A stretch of 64,000 bases of DNA from Streptomyces sp. F001 (GCF_004187715.1 NZ_QZWF01000002.1:1135021-1199020), one strand, 5' to 3'. Positions 49,106 through 58,133 are shown, counted from the stretch's first letter. Notes: generated by a model not told the origin, from the letters alone. Numbers and translations: made by a program.

Positions 49106-51370
49106 CTAAGGCTGTTCGGCGGAGGCGGAGGCGGAGGCGGAGGCGGAGGCGGAGGCGGAGTCGTGGCCGCGGCCCTCGCCCGGCTGGGGTGCGCCCGACG
49201 GGCTGCCTGGCAGCGCGAGAGGCACGGCTGGCGCGCACAGCTGGCGCGGGTCGACGTCCATGACGGGCAGCCTGGGCACGCTGTGGTAGGCGGGGGCGGG
49301 GATGCCGCGATAGGGGTCCTGCACCGGCGCCGGGGAGACCTGCATGCCTCGCTCGACGGGGGCCAGCTCCGGCGCAGTGGTGCAGGAGGGGCCGCGGCCG
49401 GCGCACTCCAGCAGGGAGCGCACCAGCCGGGCGATGGCGGTCTCGTCGCGGGTGTGGCCGCCCTTCTCCAGGTGGGCGGCGGTGGCCTGGTCCCAGACGT
49501 GTTCGTTCCAGGCGTCGCCGATCAGCCGCTGGTAGACGAAGTCGGCTTCCGCCCAGGTGTTGTTGCGGTGGTCCTCGAGCCAGACCTTCTCCGGCTGGTG
49601 AGGGTGGTAGCGCACCGGCCATCGTTGGCCCTTGCCCGGCCAGCCGGAGCGGGCGTTGCGATAGCCGTTCAGGGCGCGGCTGTCGTAGGTGCGGTTGTTC
49701 AGGCGGATGCCCTTGTCGGTGACCTGCACCCAGGCGGTGGGCAGCAGCCGCAGCCGGTCCTCGGCGCTGAGGCGGAGGGGGACGTAGCCGCTGCTGGCGA
49801 CGTGGGCGGCGAACACCTGGTTGGGGGTGCGCGGAGGCATGGACGGCAGGAACGGGTTGCGCAGTTCGCTGTGCGGGCGCTGCTGCCAGCCAAGGGCGAT
49901 CCACTGCTGCAGGAAGTCGTTGATCTGGTCGATGCGCCACAGCCGCTCTTTGGTGACGTTCTTGCCGCGGTGGGTGAGGTCCTTGCCGGTGTAGCCGGGC
50001 AGGAACTGACTGAAGCCGGTTTTGAAGGAGCCGAAGGTCCGCTCGATGATCGCCTTGTGGGTGGGGGAGTTGGCGCAGGCCGGGCGCACGGAGATGCCGA
50101 GCCGGGCACAGGCGTCCATGAAGGCCCGCCCGGCGAACACCTTCCCGTTGTCCATGACGATCATCTCCGGGATGATCACCGGCCGGGCGGCCGCGCCCTC
50201 CATCCGCTCGTCGGCCTCCACCAGCTGCGCGTAGGGCAGATCGGAACCCTGCGCGGCCGCCTTGAGCGACCAGTGCGGGCGCATCGGCTGCGGGGTGCAC
50301 ATCTCGGCCAGCAGCAACAGGGCGTCCACGGCCTTGGTGGCCCGCCCGCCGTGACGGCGGGAGCTGGAACCGGTCTTGGTACCGCTGGACTTGGGCCGGA
50401 TGACCGCGGCCAGGACCGACCGGCTGACCACGTCGATGGCCGCAGTCAACTCCAAGGACACGACGCGTCCGGTCTCGTCCAGGGCCAGCACGTCCAGCGA
50501 GGTGGTGTCGATCTGCACCTGCTCGCCCGGCGCCGTGGCCATGGCCAGCGTGAACGGCGGCTCGGGACGGTGGCTGCCGTCGCCGCGCCGGGCGGCGGCC
50601 TGCTTTCCGCAGACGATCCCGAGCCGGTCCAGCAGCCGGTAGAACGTCGCCCGGGACGGCATCAGCTTCTCCGCCTTCTTCTTGAACTTCCGCACGCATG
50701 CCCTCCTGAGCAGCTCAAACAGCCGTGACCTGGTCCCGATGGACTTCTTCTCGTGCCGCTTGTGCACCTTGCGCAGCAGCTTCACGACCTGTTCGTCGAC
50801 GCGGCCGTGCCGGCTTGGGCCGCGCACCCGCCGCTTGTCGACCAGCCCCCACACGCCCTGCTCCAGCCAGGCCAGCCGCTTGCGTTCCACCGTGGCCGCC
50901 GACACCTGGTGATGCGCGGCGCGCAGTTCGGCGGCCTTGGTCGCATACCGGTCGCGCAAGGTGGTGCGCCCGGGGTCGTAGCAGGGGCGCGGAGCAGTGC
51001 CCGGGGCGGCGAATCCGGGCAGTCCCGTGTGCACTTCCAGCACATGGTCGAGCCAGAAGTCGACCTCCTTGCGGGCCTCCTTCGACAGCCCCTCCAACAG
51101 GTCCGCGCCGCCCAGGGGCCGGCGCTCGGACACCGACGGCGGGGCGGGGCCGTCGTCGGCGTCCGGCGTGTCCGGCCCGTCCAGCACGCGGAAGCCAGGG
51201 GAGCGGTGCAGCTCGTCCAGCAGCACGACGGCGTCCTCGCCGTCGGCCTTCCGGCTGAGCAGGTGCACTCTGCTGCCCTGCAGCGCCACCACCAGATACG
51301 TCTCGCCGCGCCAGCGCACGGCGCTGCCCACCGTCACGACCTCCGGCCTGGCCGGTGCGTGCACCGCCAT
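49106..51370 (-). CDS. tniA: TnsB/TniA-type DDE transposase
   Basis: A 754-residue transposase starting at Met-Ala-Val-His-Ala (51370), sharing a TGATG junction with the tnsA stop. N-terminal helix-turn-helix regions (residues about 140-260) bind transposon ends. The retroviral-integrase-like core has Asp in Gln-Ile-Asp-Thr-Thr-Ser-Leu-Asp, Asp in Val-Met-Asp-Asn-Gly-Lys-Val-Phe, and Glu in Ile-Ile-Glu-Arg-Thr-Phe-Gly. A Mu-type beta-barrel C-terminus follows. The protein ends in a low-complexity Ser-Ala repeat encoded by the 6-bp tandem repeat at 49118-49159. It acts with TniB, TniQ and the TnsA-like nuclease. Full length and catalytically plausible. Confidence 0.9.
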   Translation of the reverse strand: MAVHAPARPEVVTVGSAVRWRGETYLVVALQGSRVHLLSRKADGEDAVVLLDELHRSPGFRVLDGPDTPDADDGPAPPSVSERRPLGGADLLEGLSKEARKEVDFWLDHVLEVHTGLPGFAAPGTAPRPCYDPGRTTLRDRYATKAAELRAAHHQVSAATVERKRLAWLEQGVWGLVDKRRVRGPSRHGRVDEQVVKLLRKVHKRHEKKSIGTRSRLFELLRRACVRKFKKKAEKLMPSRATFYRLLDRLGIVCGKQAAARRGDGSHRPEPPFTLAMATAPGEQVQIDTTSLDVLALDETGRVVSLELTAAIDVVSRSVLAAVIRPKSSGTKTGSSSRRHGGRATKAVDALLLLAEMCTPQPMRPHWSLKAAAQGSDLPYAQLVEADERMEGAAARPVIIPEMIVMDNGKVFAGRAFMDACARLGISVRPACANSPTHKAIIERTFGSFKTGFSQFLPGYTGKDLTHRGKNVTKERLWRIDQINDFLQQWIALGWQQRPHSELRNPFLPSMPPRTPNQVFAAHVASSGYVPLRLSAEDRLRLLPTAWVQVTDKGIRLNNRTYDSRALNGYRNARSGWPGKGQRWPVRYHPHQPEKVWLEDHRNNTWAEADFVYQRLIGDAWNEHVWDQATAAHLEKGGHTRDETAIARLVRSLLECAGRGPSCTTAPELAPVERGMQVSPAPVQDPYRGIPAPAYHSVPRLPVMDVDPRQLCAPAVPLALPGSPSGAPQPGEGRGHDSASASASASASASAEQP
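49118..49159. repeat. Tandem repeat GGCGGA x 7
   Basis: Seven perfect copies of GGCGGA within the 3' end of the transposase gene. On the coding strand they give a Ser-Ala run near the C-terminus. Copy number probably varies by slippage and would change only tail length. Confidence 0.9.
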
Positions 51371-52089
51371 CAGCGCACCCCCTGCGGCGACCACACCAGC
51401 GAGCGGGCCGGCACGAACGGGCTGCTCCAGTCGATGAGCAGCTCGCGCATCCAGACCAGATGCAACGCCCGGGCTACTGTGGCCAGTTCGGGCAGGGCAC
51501 TGGCCTTGACTCCGTCGGTGAACGGGCGCGGGCTGGCGAACACCTGGTGCAGGACGCGCGCGGTGTCCGCATCCGCCAGTCGCGCATGCCGGTAGCGGGC
51601 CAGCCGCTGCCGATTCGCGGCTGCGGCCGTGTCATCCGCGCCCGGATGCACCCGCACGTCCCAGCCGGCCTGCTCGCCAGCCGCCTCCAGGAGCCTGGAG
51701 GCCTCCTCCCAGCCGCCCGCGGCCCGCTCCGATGTCCGGCACACCAGCAGCCGCGCCCGCCCGTCGGCCAGCCGGGCGAAGAAATCTGGCACGTACCCCT
51801 CCGCGCTGCCCGCCCAGGCCAGCCGTACCGGCCAGCTGGTGAACGACACCACCTGCGGATCGAACTCCAAGGACAGCGCCGCCTCCAGCGCGCCGAGGGT
51901 GGCGCAGCCCGTGAGCCGGGCCTGCCCCGCCGGCCGCCACCATGTGGCGATCGCCCGCCGACCCCGATACCGCATCGGTCTCCACACCTCGGCCCGCTCC
52001 TCCAGCCGCTCCTGACGTACCTGGCTCACGGGCTTTTCCAGCAGCCGCCCAGCGGGAGACAGGAACTGCGCCCACACCACCTCAGCCAC
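51370..52089 (-). CDS. TnsA-like endonuclease
   Basis: A 239-residue protein. GTG 52089 is chosen because GAGAGG precedes it. Residues 10-115 follow the TnsA N-terminal plan: Leu-Gly-Ala-Leu-Glu69-Ala-Ala, Leu-Glu75-Phe-Asp, Tyr-Val-Pro-Asp102-Phe-Phe, and Leu-Leu-Val-Cys-Arg-Thr where TnsA has Glu/Gln-x-Lys. The replaced Lys leaves its nuclease activity uncertain. A C-terminal winged-helix-like region follows. In Tn7, TnsA cuts the 5' ends so the element moves by cut-and-paste. It overlaps the start of the transposase gene by one base. Confidence 0.75.
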   Translation of the reverse strand: MAEVVWAQFLSPAGRLLEKPVSQVRQERLEERAEVWRPMRYRGRRAIATWWRPAGQARLTGCATLGALEAALSLEFDPQVVSFTSWPVRLAWAGSAEGYVPDFFARLADGRARLLVCRTSERAAGGWEEASRLLEAAGEQAGWDVRVHPGADDTAAAANRQRLARYRHARLADADTARVLHQVFASPRPFTDGVKASALPELATVARALHLVWMRELLIDWSSPFVPARSLVWSPQGVR

Positions 52090-52123
52090 GACACCACCTC
52101 TCACGACAGCGAAAGCACGGACG

Positions 52124-52257
52124 TCGCCCGTGTGATCGATCCGGGCGATGCCGATCACCGTGGCCGCCCGCTGCGCGCGAGGAAAGCGATCCAGGTCGAA
52201 CACCCTCGAACGAGCGAGCGCGCGCCGCGCCCGCGCGCCGTTCGATCACACGGGCGA
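52124..52257. promoter_or_regulatory. 16-bp inverted repeats between tnsA and tap
   Basis: TCGCCCGTGTGATCGA at 52124-52139 and its exact reverse complement at 52242-52257 lie in the divergent control region of the tnsA operon and tap, 102 bp apart. Shorter related pieces (GCGATC, GATCAC) lie between. They could be transposase end-binding sites or operators for the tap/tns promoters. Confidence 0.5.
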
Positions 52258-52515
52258 AGCGGCCGTTGTGCCAGGTGAACCAGCATTGAGGAGGCAGGCA
52301 AAAGGGGGCGCAGGACAACACTCGGTGCGCGCCCACTCGAACGGAGCAGATTTCCGGCCCACTTCCGCGGCATCTGTGCAGGTCGACGGCCAACGGAACG
52401 TTCTTGCGTGTGATGCATGAGCTTTGCGGATTCCTGCATGCTGCGCTGCCAAGCGCATCAGCCGACCGGCAGCGCCGCACCCAGAACCAAGCACCAGTGG
52501 GGGAGCCGATCCAAC

Positions 52516-54678
52516 GTGGACGGACTGTTCGACTTCGACGCCATCCCAGAGCCAGGACCGCCACCCGGCGGCCTGCCCGTGCCGGCGCAACGGCGCGGAC
52601 TGCGCCGTCAGTCCGGACTCTCCCAGCACCAGATCGCCGACGCCTGCGGCGTGAGCGAGGACACCGTCCGCGCATGGGAGCAGGGCAGCACCACGCCGCG
52701 CGGCGACACCGCGGCCATCTATGGCCACCTGCTGGCCGCCCTGGAGGCACGGCAGCAGGGCACTGCTGTGCCGGAGCCCCCGCCGGCCCAGACACCCGAC
52801 TGGGCCGCGCTGGGCGTCCTCCGCCACGAGATCCCCACCCGGGCGGCAGCTCACGCCCGGGCTGGCCACAGCCCGGCGCCACACCCACACCTCCGGTCTC
52901 GCGCGGCCACCCCAGCACTGGCACCCGTGCCCTCACCTGACACCGACCGGGCCCTGACGCCCCCGCGCGCCTCCCGGACGGGCCCTGCACAGCCCGCGGC
53001 CGGCGGTCCCGCGCTGTCGGCACAGCGGCCGCTCGAGGCCTACTCCACGGTGCGGCTGGCCTATCCGCCGATCAAGGCCAGGGGCATGTCCGACGGCCCC
53101 CTGGCCGTCCTCGAGGCCGGCCCGTCGGGGCTGATCGCCCATCTCGCCGACGGCCGCACCCGGACGTGCCCCGCCGACGACCTGCACGGGCTGCTGGCCT
53201 GGGCCGTGAACACCCCGCTCGGCGCGGCCCCTGTGCGCCGCGAAGCCCTGCCGCCCGGCCCTCTGCTGGTGCTCACCTCCACCGCCCGAGCCCATTTGGC
53301 GCTGCCCGCCAGCCTGCCCGACCTGCCCGCACGGCATCCGCGCAGCGACCACCCGCTGCTGCAGCAGGCTCGCGCGATTGGCTGGCAGACCGACGCCGAC
53401 GGCCTGGGTCCCTGGACGCGGCTGCATCCCAGCGTCGGTGATCCCGCCTGCGACAGCATCCACCTCGCCGTCACCGACTGGGGCGCCCTGCACCACGACG
53501 CCTGGAACCTGCCCGAACGGCTAGCCCCCGGCGAACTCGCCGCCGCCCTGGGCCAGTACACCGCGCTCGTGCGCACCCCGCTGGGCCCCCCGGGCGCCTG
53601 CGGCCATCAGCTCATGCGCGACGTGCGCCCGCCCGCCCACCGCCACACCGCCACCGGCGCCCTTCTGACCTTGGGGGGGCGGAGCCCTGACCAGGCCGGT
53701 CGACCCGGCCCCCTGCGAGGCCCCGCCCGGTCACCAACTGCCCTCCACCGCGCGGAGAAGGACGCCCTCGCCGACACCGACATCGACTGGTGGCGGCCTC
53801 CCGCCCCCGACGAAGCCGACCGCGCCTACGTCGTGTGCCTGGCGGTGAACCTGTTCCACCTCGCCGGCATCAGAGAGATCCAGGTCGCCGACGGGCCGGC
53901 CCACCACATCGACCGCCCGCCCTTCGACCGCAAGCGGCCCGGCAGTTGGCTCGTCGACCTCTCCGCCGTCCCCTCGCACCCGATGCTGCCCCCGGCCTTC
54001 GCCGGCACCGGCCCCGCCTGGCACACCACACCGGCCGTCGCCTACGCCACGCTGCGCGTGGGCGCAGCACAGCTACCACCACCCGCCGAGGGCTGGCTGC
54101 GCCCCGGCCCGACCAGCCCTTACCTGGCCCCCTGGTACGACCACCTGCGCCTGGCCCGCCTGGCCGTCCTGGAACGCCTCGGCATCACCGCCACCATGGG
54201 CACCCCCGACCTCCTGGCCGCCGTGGCCGACCTGCCCCAGGCCGACCCCCTGCAACGGGCCCTGCTGCACGCCGTGCACGCCACCGGCGAGGACGCCCTG
54301 GCCGCTCTGGCCCAGGCGCCCGCCCGGCCCGACCAGGCCGCGCTGACCGCGTGGCCCACCCCGAAGCAGCCCACTTGGCGTCCCGACCTGCGCGCCGCAG
54401 CCGTCGCCAACGCCCGCGCTAACCTCCACCGCAAGCTCGCCCGCACCTCCCGCAGCGGCTACTGGCCCCTCGCGGTCGTCGGCGGCCACATCGTGTATGC
54501 CACCCGCACCCCGCACCTGACCGAGATCACCGACACCCCTGGCAGCGACTTCAGGATCGGCATCTCGCCCGGCCACGTCCTTCCCGTCGCGGTGCGCCCG
54601 CTGCACTGGTACACGGCCCGCTGCGCCGAGGGCACGAACCCCGCCCAGCTGCTGAAGGACACCTGCCCGTCATGGTGA
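52516..54678 (+). CDS. tap: Telomere-associated protein Tap
   Basis: A 720-residue protein. GTG 52516 gives the usual short N-terminus (Val-Asp-Gly-Leu-Phe-Asp) and has GGGGGAG upstream. Residues about 30-75 are a XRE-type helix-turn-helix. The Tap body is recognisable: Pro-Leu-Ala-Val-Leu-Glu, Phe-Asp-Arg-Lys-Arg-Pro-Gly-Ser-Trp-Leu-Val-Asp-Leu-Ser, Tyr-Leu-Ala-Pro-Trp-Tyr, Trp-Arg-Pro-Asp-Leu-Arg-Ala-Ala-Ala-Val, and Phe-Arg-Ile-Gly-Ile-Ser-Pro-Gly. Tap binds the 3' overhang of Streptomyces telomeres and recruits the terminal protein Tpg for end patching. Normally tpg follows directly; here a tniQ on the other strand intervenes. Confidence 0.9.
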   Translation: MDGLFDFDAIPEPGPPPGGLPVPAQRRGLRRQSGLSQHQIADACGVSEDTVRAWEQGSTTPRGDTAAIYGHLLAALEARQQGTAVPEPPPAQTPDWAALGVLRHEIPTRAAAHARAGHSPAPHPHLRSRAATPALAPVPSPDTDRALTPPRASRTGPAQPAAGGPALSAQRPLEAYSTVRLAYPPIKARGMSDGPLAVLEAGPSGLIAHLADGRTRTCPADDLHGLLAWAVNTPLGAAPVRREALPPGPLLVLTSTARAHLALPASLPDLPARHPRSDHPLLQQARAIGWQTDADGLGPWTRLHPSVGDPACDSIHLAVTDWGALHHDAWNLPERLAPGELAAALGQYTALVRTPLGPPGACGHQLMRDVRPPAHRHTATGALLTLGGRSPDQAGRPGPLRGPARSPTALHRAEKDALADTDIDWWRPPAPDEADRAYVVCLAVNLFHLAGIREIQVADGPAHHIDRPPFDRKRPGSWLVDLSAVPSHPMLPPAFAGTGPAWHTTPAVAYATLRVGAAQLPPPAEGWLRPGPTSPYLAPWYDHLRLARLAVLERLGITATMGTPDLLAAVADLPQADPLQRALLHAVHATGEDALAALAQAPARPDQAALTAWPTPKQPTWRPDLRAAAVANARANLHRKLARTSRSGYWPLAVVGGHIVYATRTPHLTEITDTPGSDFRIGISPGHVLPVAVRPLHWYTARCAEGTNPAQLLKDTCPSW

Positions 54679-54731
54679 ATGCCCAGCCCGCCCGCGGCGT
54701 TTGCTGCCCGCCCCGGGCGGTCTCCTCCTTT

Positions 54732-55784
54732 TCACTCCGCGGCGGTCACCGGCCGGCCCATCCGCCAGTCAAGGCACGAGGCGTCCTCCAGCGCCCCTCG
54801 TTCCGGCAGGCCGTGATGCGGGTCCATCACCGGCAGGTGCCCCGTCCGGTAGCCGGGCGGCGGCGCCGGCTGGGTCAGCCGGTCCACCACCGGTGCGGTG
54901 ATGCGATGCTGCAGCGTCCACTGGCGCAGCATCCGGTAGCCGCCGTGCTCCATCGGGCCGGGCATGCCCAGCCGCTCGCCCACGAAGGTGATCCAGCGTT
55001 TCGAGACCCAGCCCGGTGGACCGCCTGCGAACTCCCGGCCCCAGTGCCGCTGCCGCTCGTACACGGCCATGGCCTCGGCGACGATGACGGCCTCCGGATA
55101 GACGACCAGCGGCACCGCCCACCGCTGCCGCCCCGTGCTCAGCACAGCCTCCCGGCCGGCCCAGAGCGTTTCCGAGCCCATCTGACGGCCCTGCCACCAA
55201 GCCGCGGCCACCTGCAGCGCATCGGCCAGCAGCGCCCGCGCGTACGGTCCCACCCGCTGCTGCAGCCGCACCCGACGCCGATGCGCTCGCACCACCTCCT
55301 CAAGCCCGGCCAGAGAGACCTGGGCGGGGCCGCCGCCGGCAGAGCTGCGCAGCCACCGGCCGTGGCGCACGCACACGTGCCACGGATCGCCGCCGGCCAG
55401 CACCACCGGGGTCACGAGGTCATCGTGCCGGGTCAGGCACGCCGCGCACGGCTCGAGCGGCGTCCACTGCCCGGGCCAGGGCTCCACCCGCACCGACGGG
55501 CGGCGGCCGCCACCGGCGTCGGCGGCCAGCGTGGGCAGAGCGCGGCACAGTTCCTCCGGCGTGCGCCAGGCCATCACCGCCAGCCGCGCGGCGGCCTGTT
55601 CACCAAGGAACACCTCCTGCGCCCACGGATCCAGCTCCCCGGGCGGCCGGTGTGCTCCCGCCTCCCGCAGCACCTCCTGCACGGGCAGCTCGTTGAGGTG
55701 GGCCAGCCGCCGGACGAAGGAGGCCGCCGCCTCACCCGGCACCGGCTCCACCCCCACCAGTTTCGGCACCGCCTCCGTGTCCAT
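54732..55784 (-). CDS. tniQ: TniQ family targeting protein
   Basis: A 350-residue protein starting at Met-Asp-Thr-Glu-Ala-Val (55784). TniQ blocks: Val-Pro-Gly-Glu-Ala-Ala-Ala-Ser-Phe-Val-Arg-Arg-Leu-Ala, then Cys-Ala-Ala-Cys-Leu-Thr-Arg-His and Cys-Val-Arg-His-Gly-Arg-Trp-Leu (a zinc finger). In Tn7/Tn5053 elements TniQ chooses the insertion site and contacts the TniB ATPase. It lies about 2.6 kb beyond tnsA with tap between, convergent to tap and divergent from tpg. It is probably the targeting subunit for the 48-52 kb operon. A second TniQ, fused to HA repeats, is at 30811-32880. Confidence 0.82.
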   Translation of the reverse strand: MDTEAVPKLVGVEPVPGEAAASFVRRLAHLNELPVQEVLREAGAHRPPGELDPWAQEVFLGEQAAARLAVMAWRTPEELCRALPTLAADAGGGRRPSVRVEPWPGQWTPLEPCAACLTRHDDLVTPVVLAGGDPWHVCVRHGRWLRSSAGGGPAQVSLAGLEEVVRAHRRRVRLQQRVGPYARALLADALQVAAAWWQGRQMGSETLWAGREAVLSTGRQRWAVPLVVYPEAVIVAEAMAVYERQRHWGREFAGGPPGWVSKRWITFVGERLGMPGPMEHGGYRMLRQWTLQHRITAPVVDRLTQPAPPPGYRTGHLPVMDPHHGLPERGALEDASCLDWRMGRPVTAAE

Positions 55785-55887
55785 GCCCGCCTCCCGCGTC
55801 CCCAGCCCGGGGCCCCGCCTGGCCCCTTCACTGCGGACAACGACCAGCCCCGGTCCCGGTAACCCCCGGTAGGAGACCACCCCCACC

Positions 55888-56434
55888 GTGCCGCTGCTGA
55901 ACACCTCCGTCGCCCACGCGCTCGACCTCGCCGACGCCCGGCACTGGACACGACAACCCCCCAAGCGCCCTGCCACACGCCTGCGCCACCTGCTGCGCCA
56001 GAGCAGCCCCGGCGTTCTGGCGCCGCGTCTGTTCGCCTATCCCCACGCCCTCACCCGGTGGGCCGAGGGCGACACCCACCCTCATCGAGCGCGAGATCTA
56101 CCGCACCTGGCAGCCGGATGTCCGCCGCCGTGCGCATCAGCAGATCCTCGACCACGGCGGCTGCGTCACCGCCCAACTCCACGCTCGTTTCGCCTACACC
56201 ACCCTCAGCGGCGAATTCCACGACCCCCGTCTGCTGCGTGTCATCGAGGACCTGCCCGCCCACCACGCCCGCCACCTCTTCGACGCCCGCCACCGCGATG
56301 CCGAAGAAGACGAACTGCGCCACATCCTCGCCGACGGCATCGGCGAGGCCTACTTCTTCCGCGCCCTGCCCGCCGACCAGCAGCAGGCCGCCGTGACCAT
56401 CAGCGACCTGCACTTCATCCAGTTCCACTACTGA
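55888..56434 (+). pseudogene. tpg: Terminal protein Tpg, frame-shifted
   Basis: GTG 55888 opens frame 1: Val-Pro-Leu-Leu-Asn-Thr, then the helix-turn-helix-like segment up to Leu-Thr-Arg-Trp-Ala-Glu-Gly near 56070. The rest of Tpg continues in frame 2: Thr-Leu-Ile-Glu-Arg-Glu-Ile-Tyr-Arg-Thr-Trp-Gln-Pro, Phe-Ala-Tyr-Thr, Ala-Arg-His-Leu-Phe-Asp-Ala, Glu-Ala-Tyr-Phe-Phe, ending at TGA 56432-56434. Joined, the product is about 182 residues, matching the roughly 184 of Tpg. Tpg attaches covalently to 5' telomere ends and primes end synthesis. A one-base gain near 56060-56075 would explain the break; it is either a sequencing error or a dead gene. Confidence 0.78.
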
Positions 56435-56450
56435 GTCAAGGAGCCCGCCT

Positions 56451-57409
56451 ATGACCGTCATCTACGCCTTCCAAGACCGCAGCGGCAACTGGCACGGCGA
56501 CCCCGACGCTCCCCTGATCGATCCCGCCGACGAGCCCGGCCGCGGAATCCTCACCTACCAGCCCGTGCCCGGAACCCCCGAAGCAACCAGCCCCTTCGCC
56601 GGACAGCGGCTCACCGTCCTGTACGGCGTTACCGACCTGGAGGCAGGCCCCGTCACCTACCAACTCGACACCGGCGGCCGTTTCCAGGCCACCTGGCACA
56701 TCCACACCCTCCTTGCCTCTCCGATGGGCACCGCCCCCCTGCCCGCACCGCCTGCCACGCCGCCCGACCCCCTGCCGGCGCCCTGCCTGGAGTCCGCCTT
56801 CACCGAAGGCGGCCGCCGCTATGTCCTGACCGGCACCCGCTGCGGCAACGGACAGCTCACCCTGGAACTCACCATCAGCGGCGAGCGGGGAGAGGTCCAA
56901 GGAGAACTCTGCGGCACCGCCACCGCGGACGACCTCGCGCCCCTGGCCCGCCTCCTGGACGCCGCCTCCCGCACCCTCATCACCCCCGCCGCCATCCCGC
57001 CGCCCCGCCAGGGCGGGTGGGCACCCTTCGACAGCGCCCGGCTCGCCGCCCGCTTCCGCCAGGAACGCGACTTCGGCATCCTCGCCGCGGAGTTCGGCTG
57101 TCCCCGCGTGCCATCTACGAAGAACTCACACGCCAGGGACTGATCCGGACGCCCGGATCCGACCGCACCGCCCCCGCCAGCCGGCCCCTCTCCGACGCCA
57201 TGCAGCAACGACGCCAGACCCACCCCAACTCCCACACCCGCTGGAACGACGAAGAGGAGCGGCAACTGGCCCGGCGCTGCGCCGAGGGAGTGCTGACCCC
57301 CGAACTCAGCACCGAGTTCGGCCGCAGTGAACAGGCCATCGACGCCCGGCTGCTGAAGATCGGAGCAGTCGGTCCCGCCGCGGACCAAGCCCGCCTCAAC
57401 GCCCTCTGA
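56451..57409 (+). CDS. Hypothetical protein with C-terminal HTH, frame-shifted
   Basis: ATG 56451 opens a frame of 230 residues that ends at 57143 in poor composition. The natural C-terminus lies in frame 2: Ser-Pro-Arg-Ala-Ile-Tyr-Glu-Glu-Leu, then Trp-Asn-Asp-Glu-Glu-Glu-Arg-Gln-Leu-Ala-Arg and Arg-Ser-Glu-Gln-Ala-Ile-Asp-Ala-Arg-Leu, ending at 57409. A lost base near 57097-57101 (Phe-Gly-Cys, expected Phe-Gly-Leu) would rejoin them into about 318 residues. The C-terminal half has two helix-turn-helix-like units as in sequence-specific DNA-binding proteins. The N-terminal half (Thr-Val-Ile-Tyr-Ala-Phe-Gln-Asp-Arg) is unrecognised. It follows tpg by 16 bp. Confidence 0.6.
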
Positions 57410-57412
57410 CAC

Positions 57413-57448
57413 TTGCAAGCCTGATCAGATATCTGATCAGGCTTGCAA
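57413..57448. promoter_or_regulatory. Perfect 36-bp palindrome
   Basis: The left half TTGCAAGCCTGATCAGAT (57413-57430) is followed without spacer by its exact reverse complement (57431-57448). It is AT-rich for this genome and lies in the 98-bp gap between the HTH protein gene and the MerR-like gene at 57508. Zero-loop symmetry disfavours a simple terminator. A protein-binding site (operator, partition, replication or resolution site) is more likely. Confidence 0.8.
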
Positions 57449-57507
57449 TGCGGGGTGGATGCCGCTAGCGTCCTGTTGCGGCACCACACACAGGCGGGGA
57501 GGCGGAC

Positions 57508-58110
57508 ATGGCCGTGCTGCTGACCACGGGGCAGGCCGCCGCCGAACTGGACTGCGCCATCACCACCCTGCGCCGCCTCATCCGCGCCGACGTCCTGCCC
57601 GGCCTCTCCCACCGTGGCGTCCGCGTCATGATCCCTCTCGACGTCGTCCAGGCCCTCCAGCAGCGCCCGCACGCCCCGCTGCACCGCCTCGACGCCCAGG
57701 AGATCGCCGTCCTGCGCGTCGACGCGGCACGCCGCGTCGACGAAAACGACCGCACCTGGATCGGCTACGCCCCCCACCTCGGTGCCGGCCATCTCCTCAA
57801 GAGCCTGCACGGGTGGTGGCGCTGCGATCCCGCCAGCATCGCCGCCGCCGGACTGTTGCCCGTCACCCTGTCCGGCTACGTCGTCGCCGTCCTGACCGGC
57901 CTGGACACCTGGCAGTGCAACGACCAGGGCCGCTACGCCTTCCCCGACGCCCGCCTGGCTGGCTACATCACCGACCTCGCCGCCCCCGCGATGGAACTGA
58001 CCTCCGCCCGACACGACGACCGCGCCCTGGCCGCCTTGCTGCTCGGCACCCGCCTGCACTCCCACTCCGGCGGCGCGATCGCCTACGTCACCCCCGACAC
58101 CGCCGGCTGA
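57508..58110 (+). CDS. MerR/excisionase-type HTH protein
   Basis: A 200-residue protein with GGGGAGG upstream. Residues 4-50 form an excisionase/MerR-like winged helix: Leu-Leu-Thr-Thr-Gly-Gln-Ala-Ala-Ala-Glu-Leu, then Thr-Leu-Arg-Arg-Leu-Ile and Val-Arg-Val-Met-Ile-Pro. The remainder is unrecognised, with Thr-Trp-Ile-Gly-Tyr-Ala-Pro-His. It lies 60 bp after the 36-bp palindrome, which may be its operator. The next gene starts 24 bp downstream. Confidence 0.65.
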   Translation: MAVLLTTGQAAAELDCAITTLRRLIRADVLPGLSHRGVRVMIPLDVVQALQQRPHAPLHRLDAQEIAVLRVDAARRVDENDRTWIGYAPHLGAGHLLKSLHGWWRCDPASIAAAGLLPVTLSGYVVAVLTGLDTWQCNDQGRYAFPDARLAGYITDLAAPAMELTSARHDDRALAALLLGTRLHSHSGGAIAYVTPDTAG

Positions 58111-58133
58111 CCGAGCACCCGCGAGGAATCACG

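Noticed and set aside
48152..50728. An 858-residue open frame on the plus strand
   Set aside because: Antisense to tniB and tniA, which have clear motifs; the sequence is Gly/Val/Ala low-complexity and includes the GGCGGA repeat.
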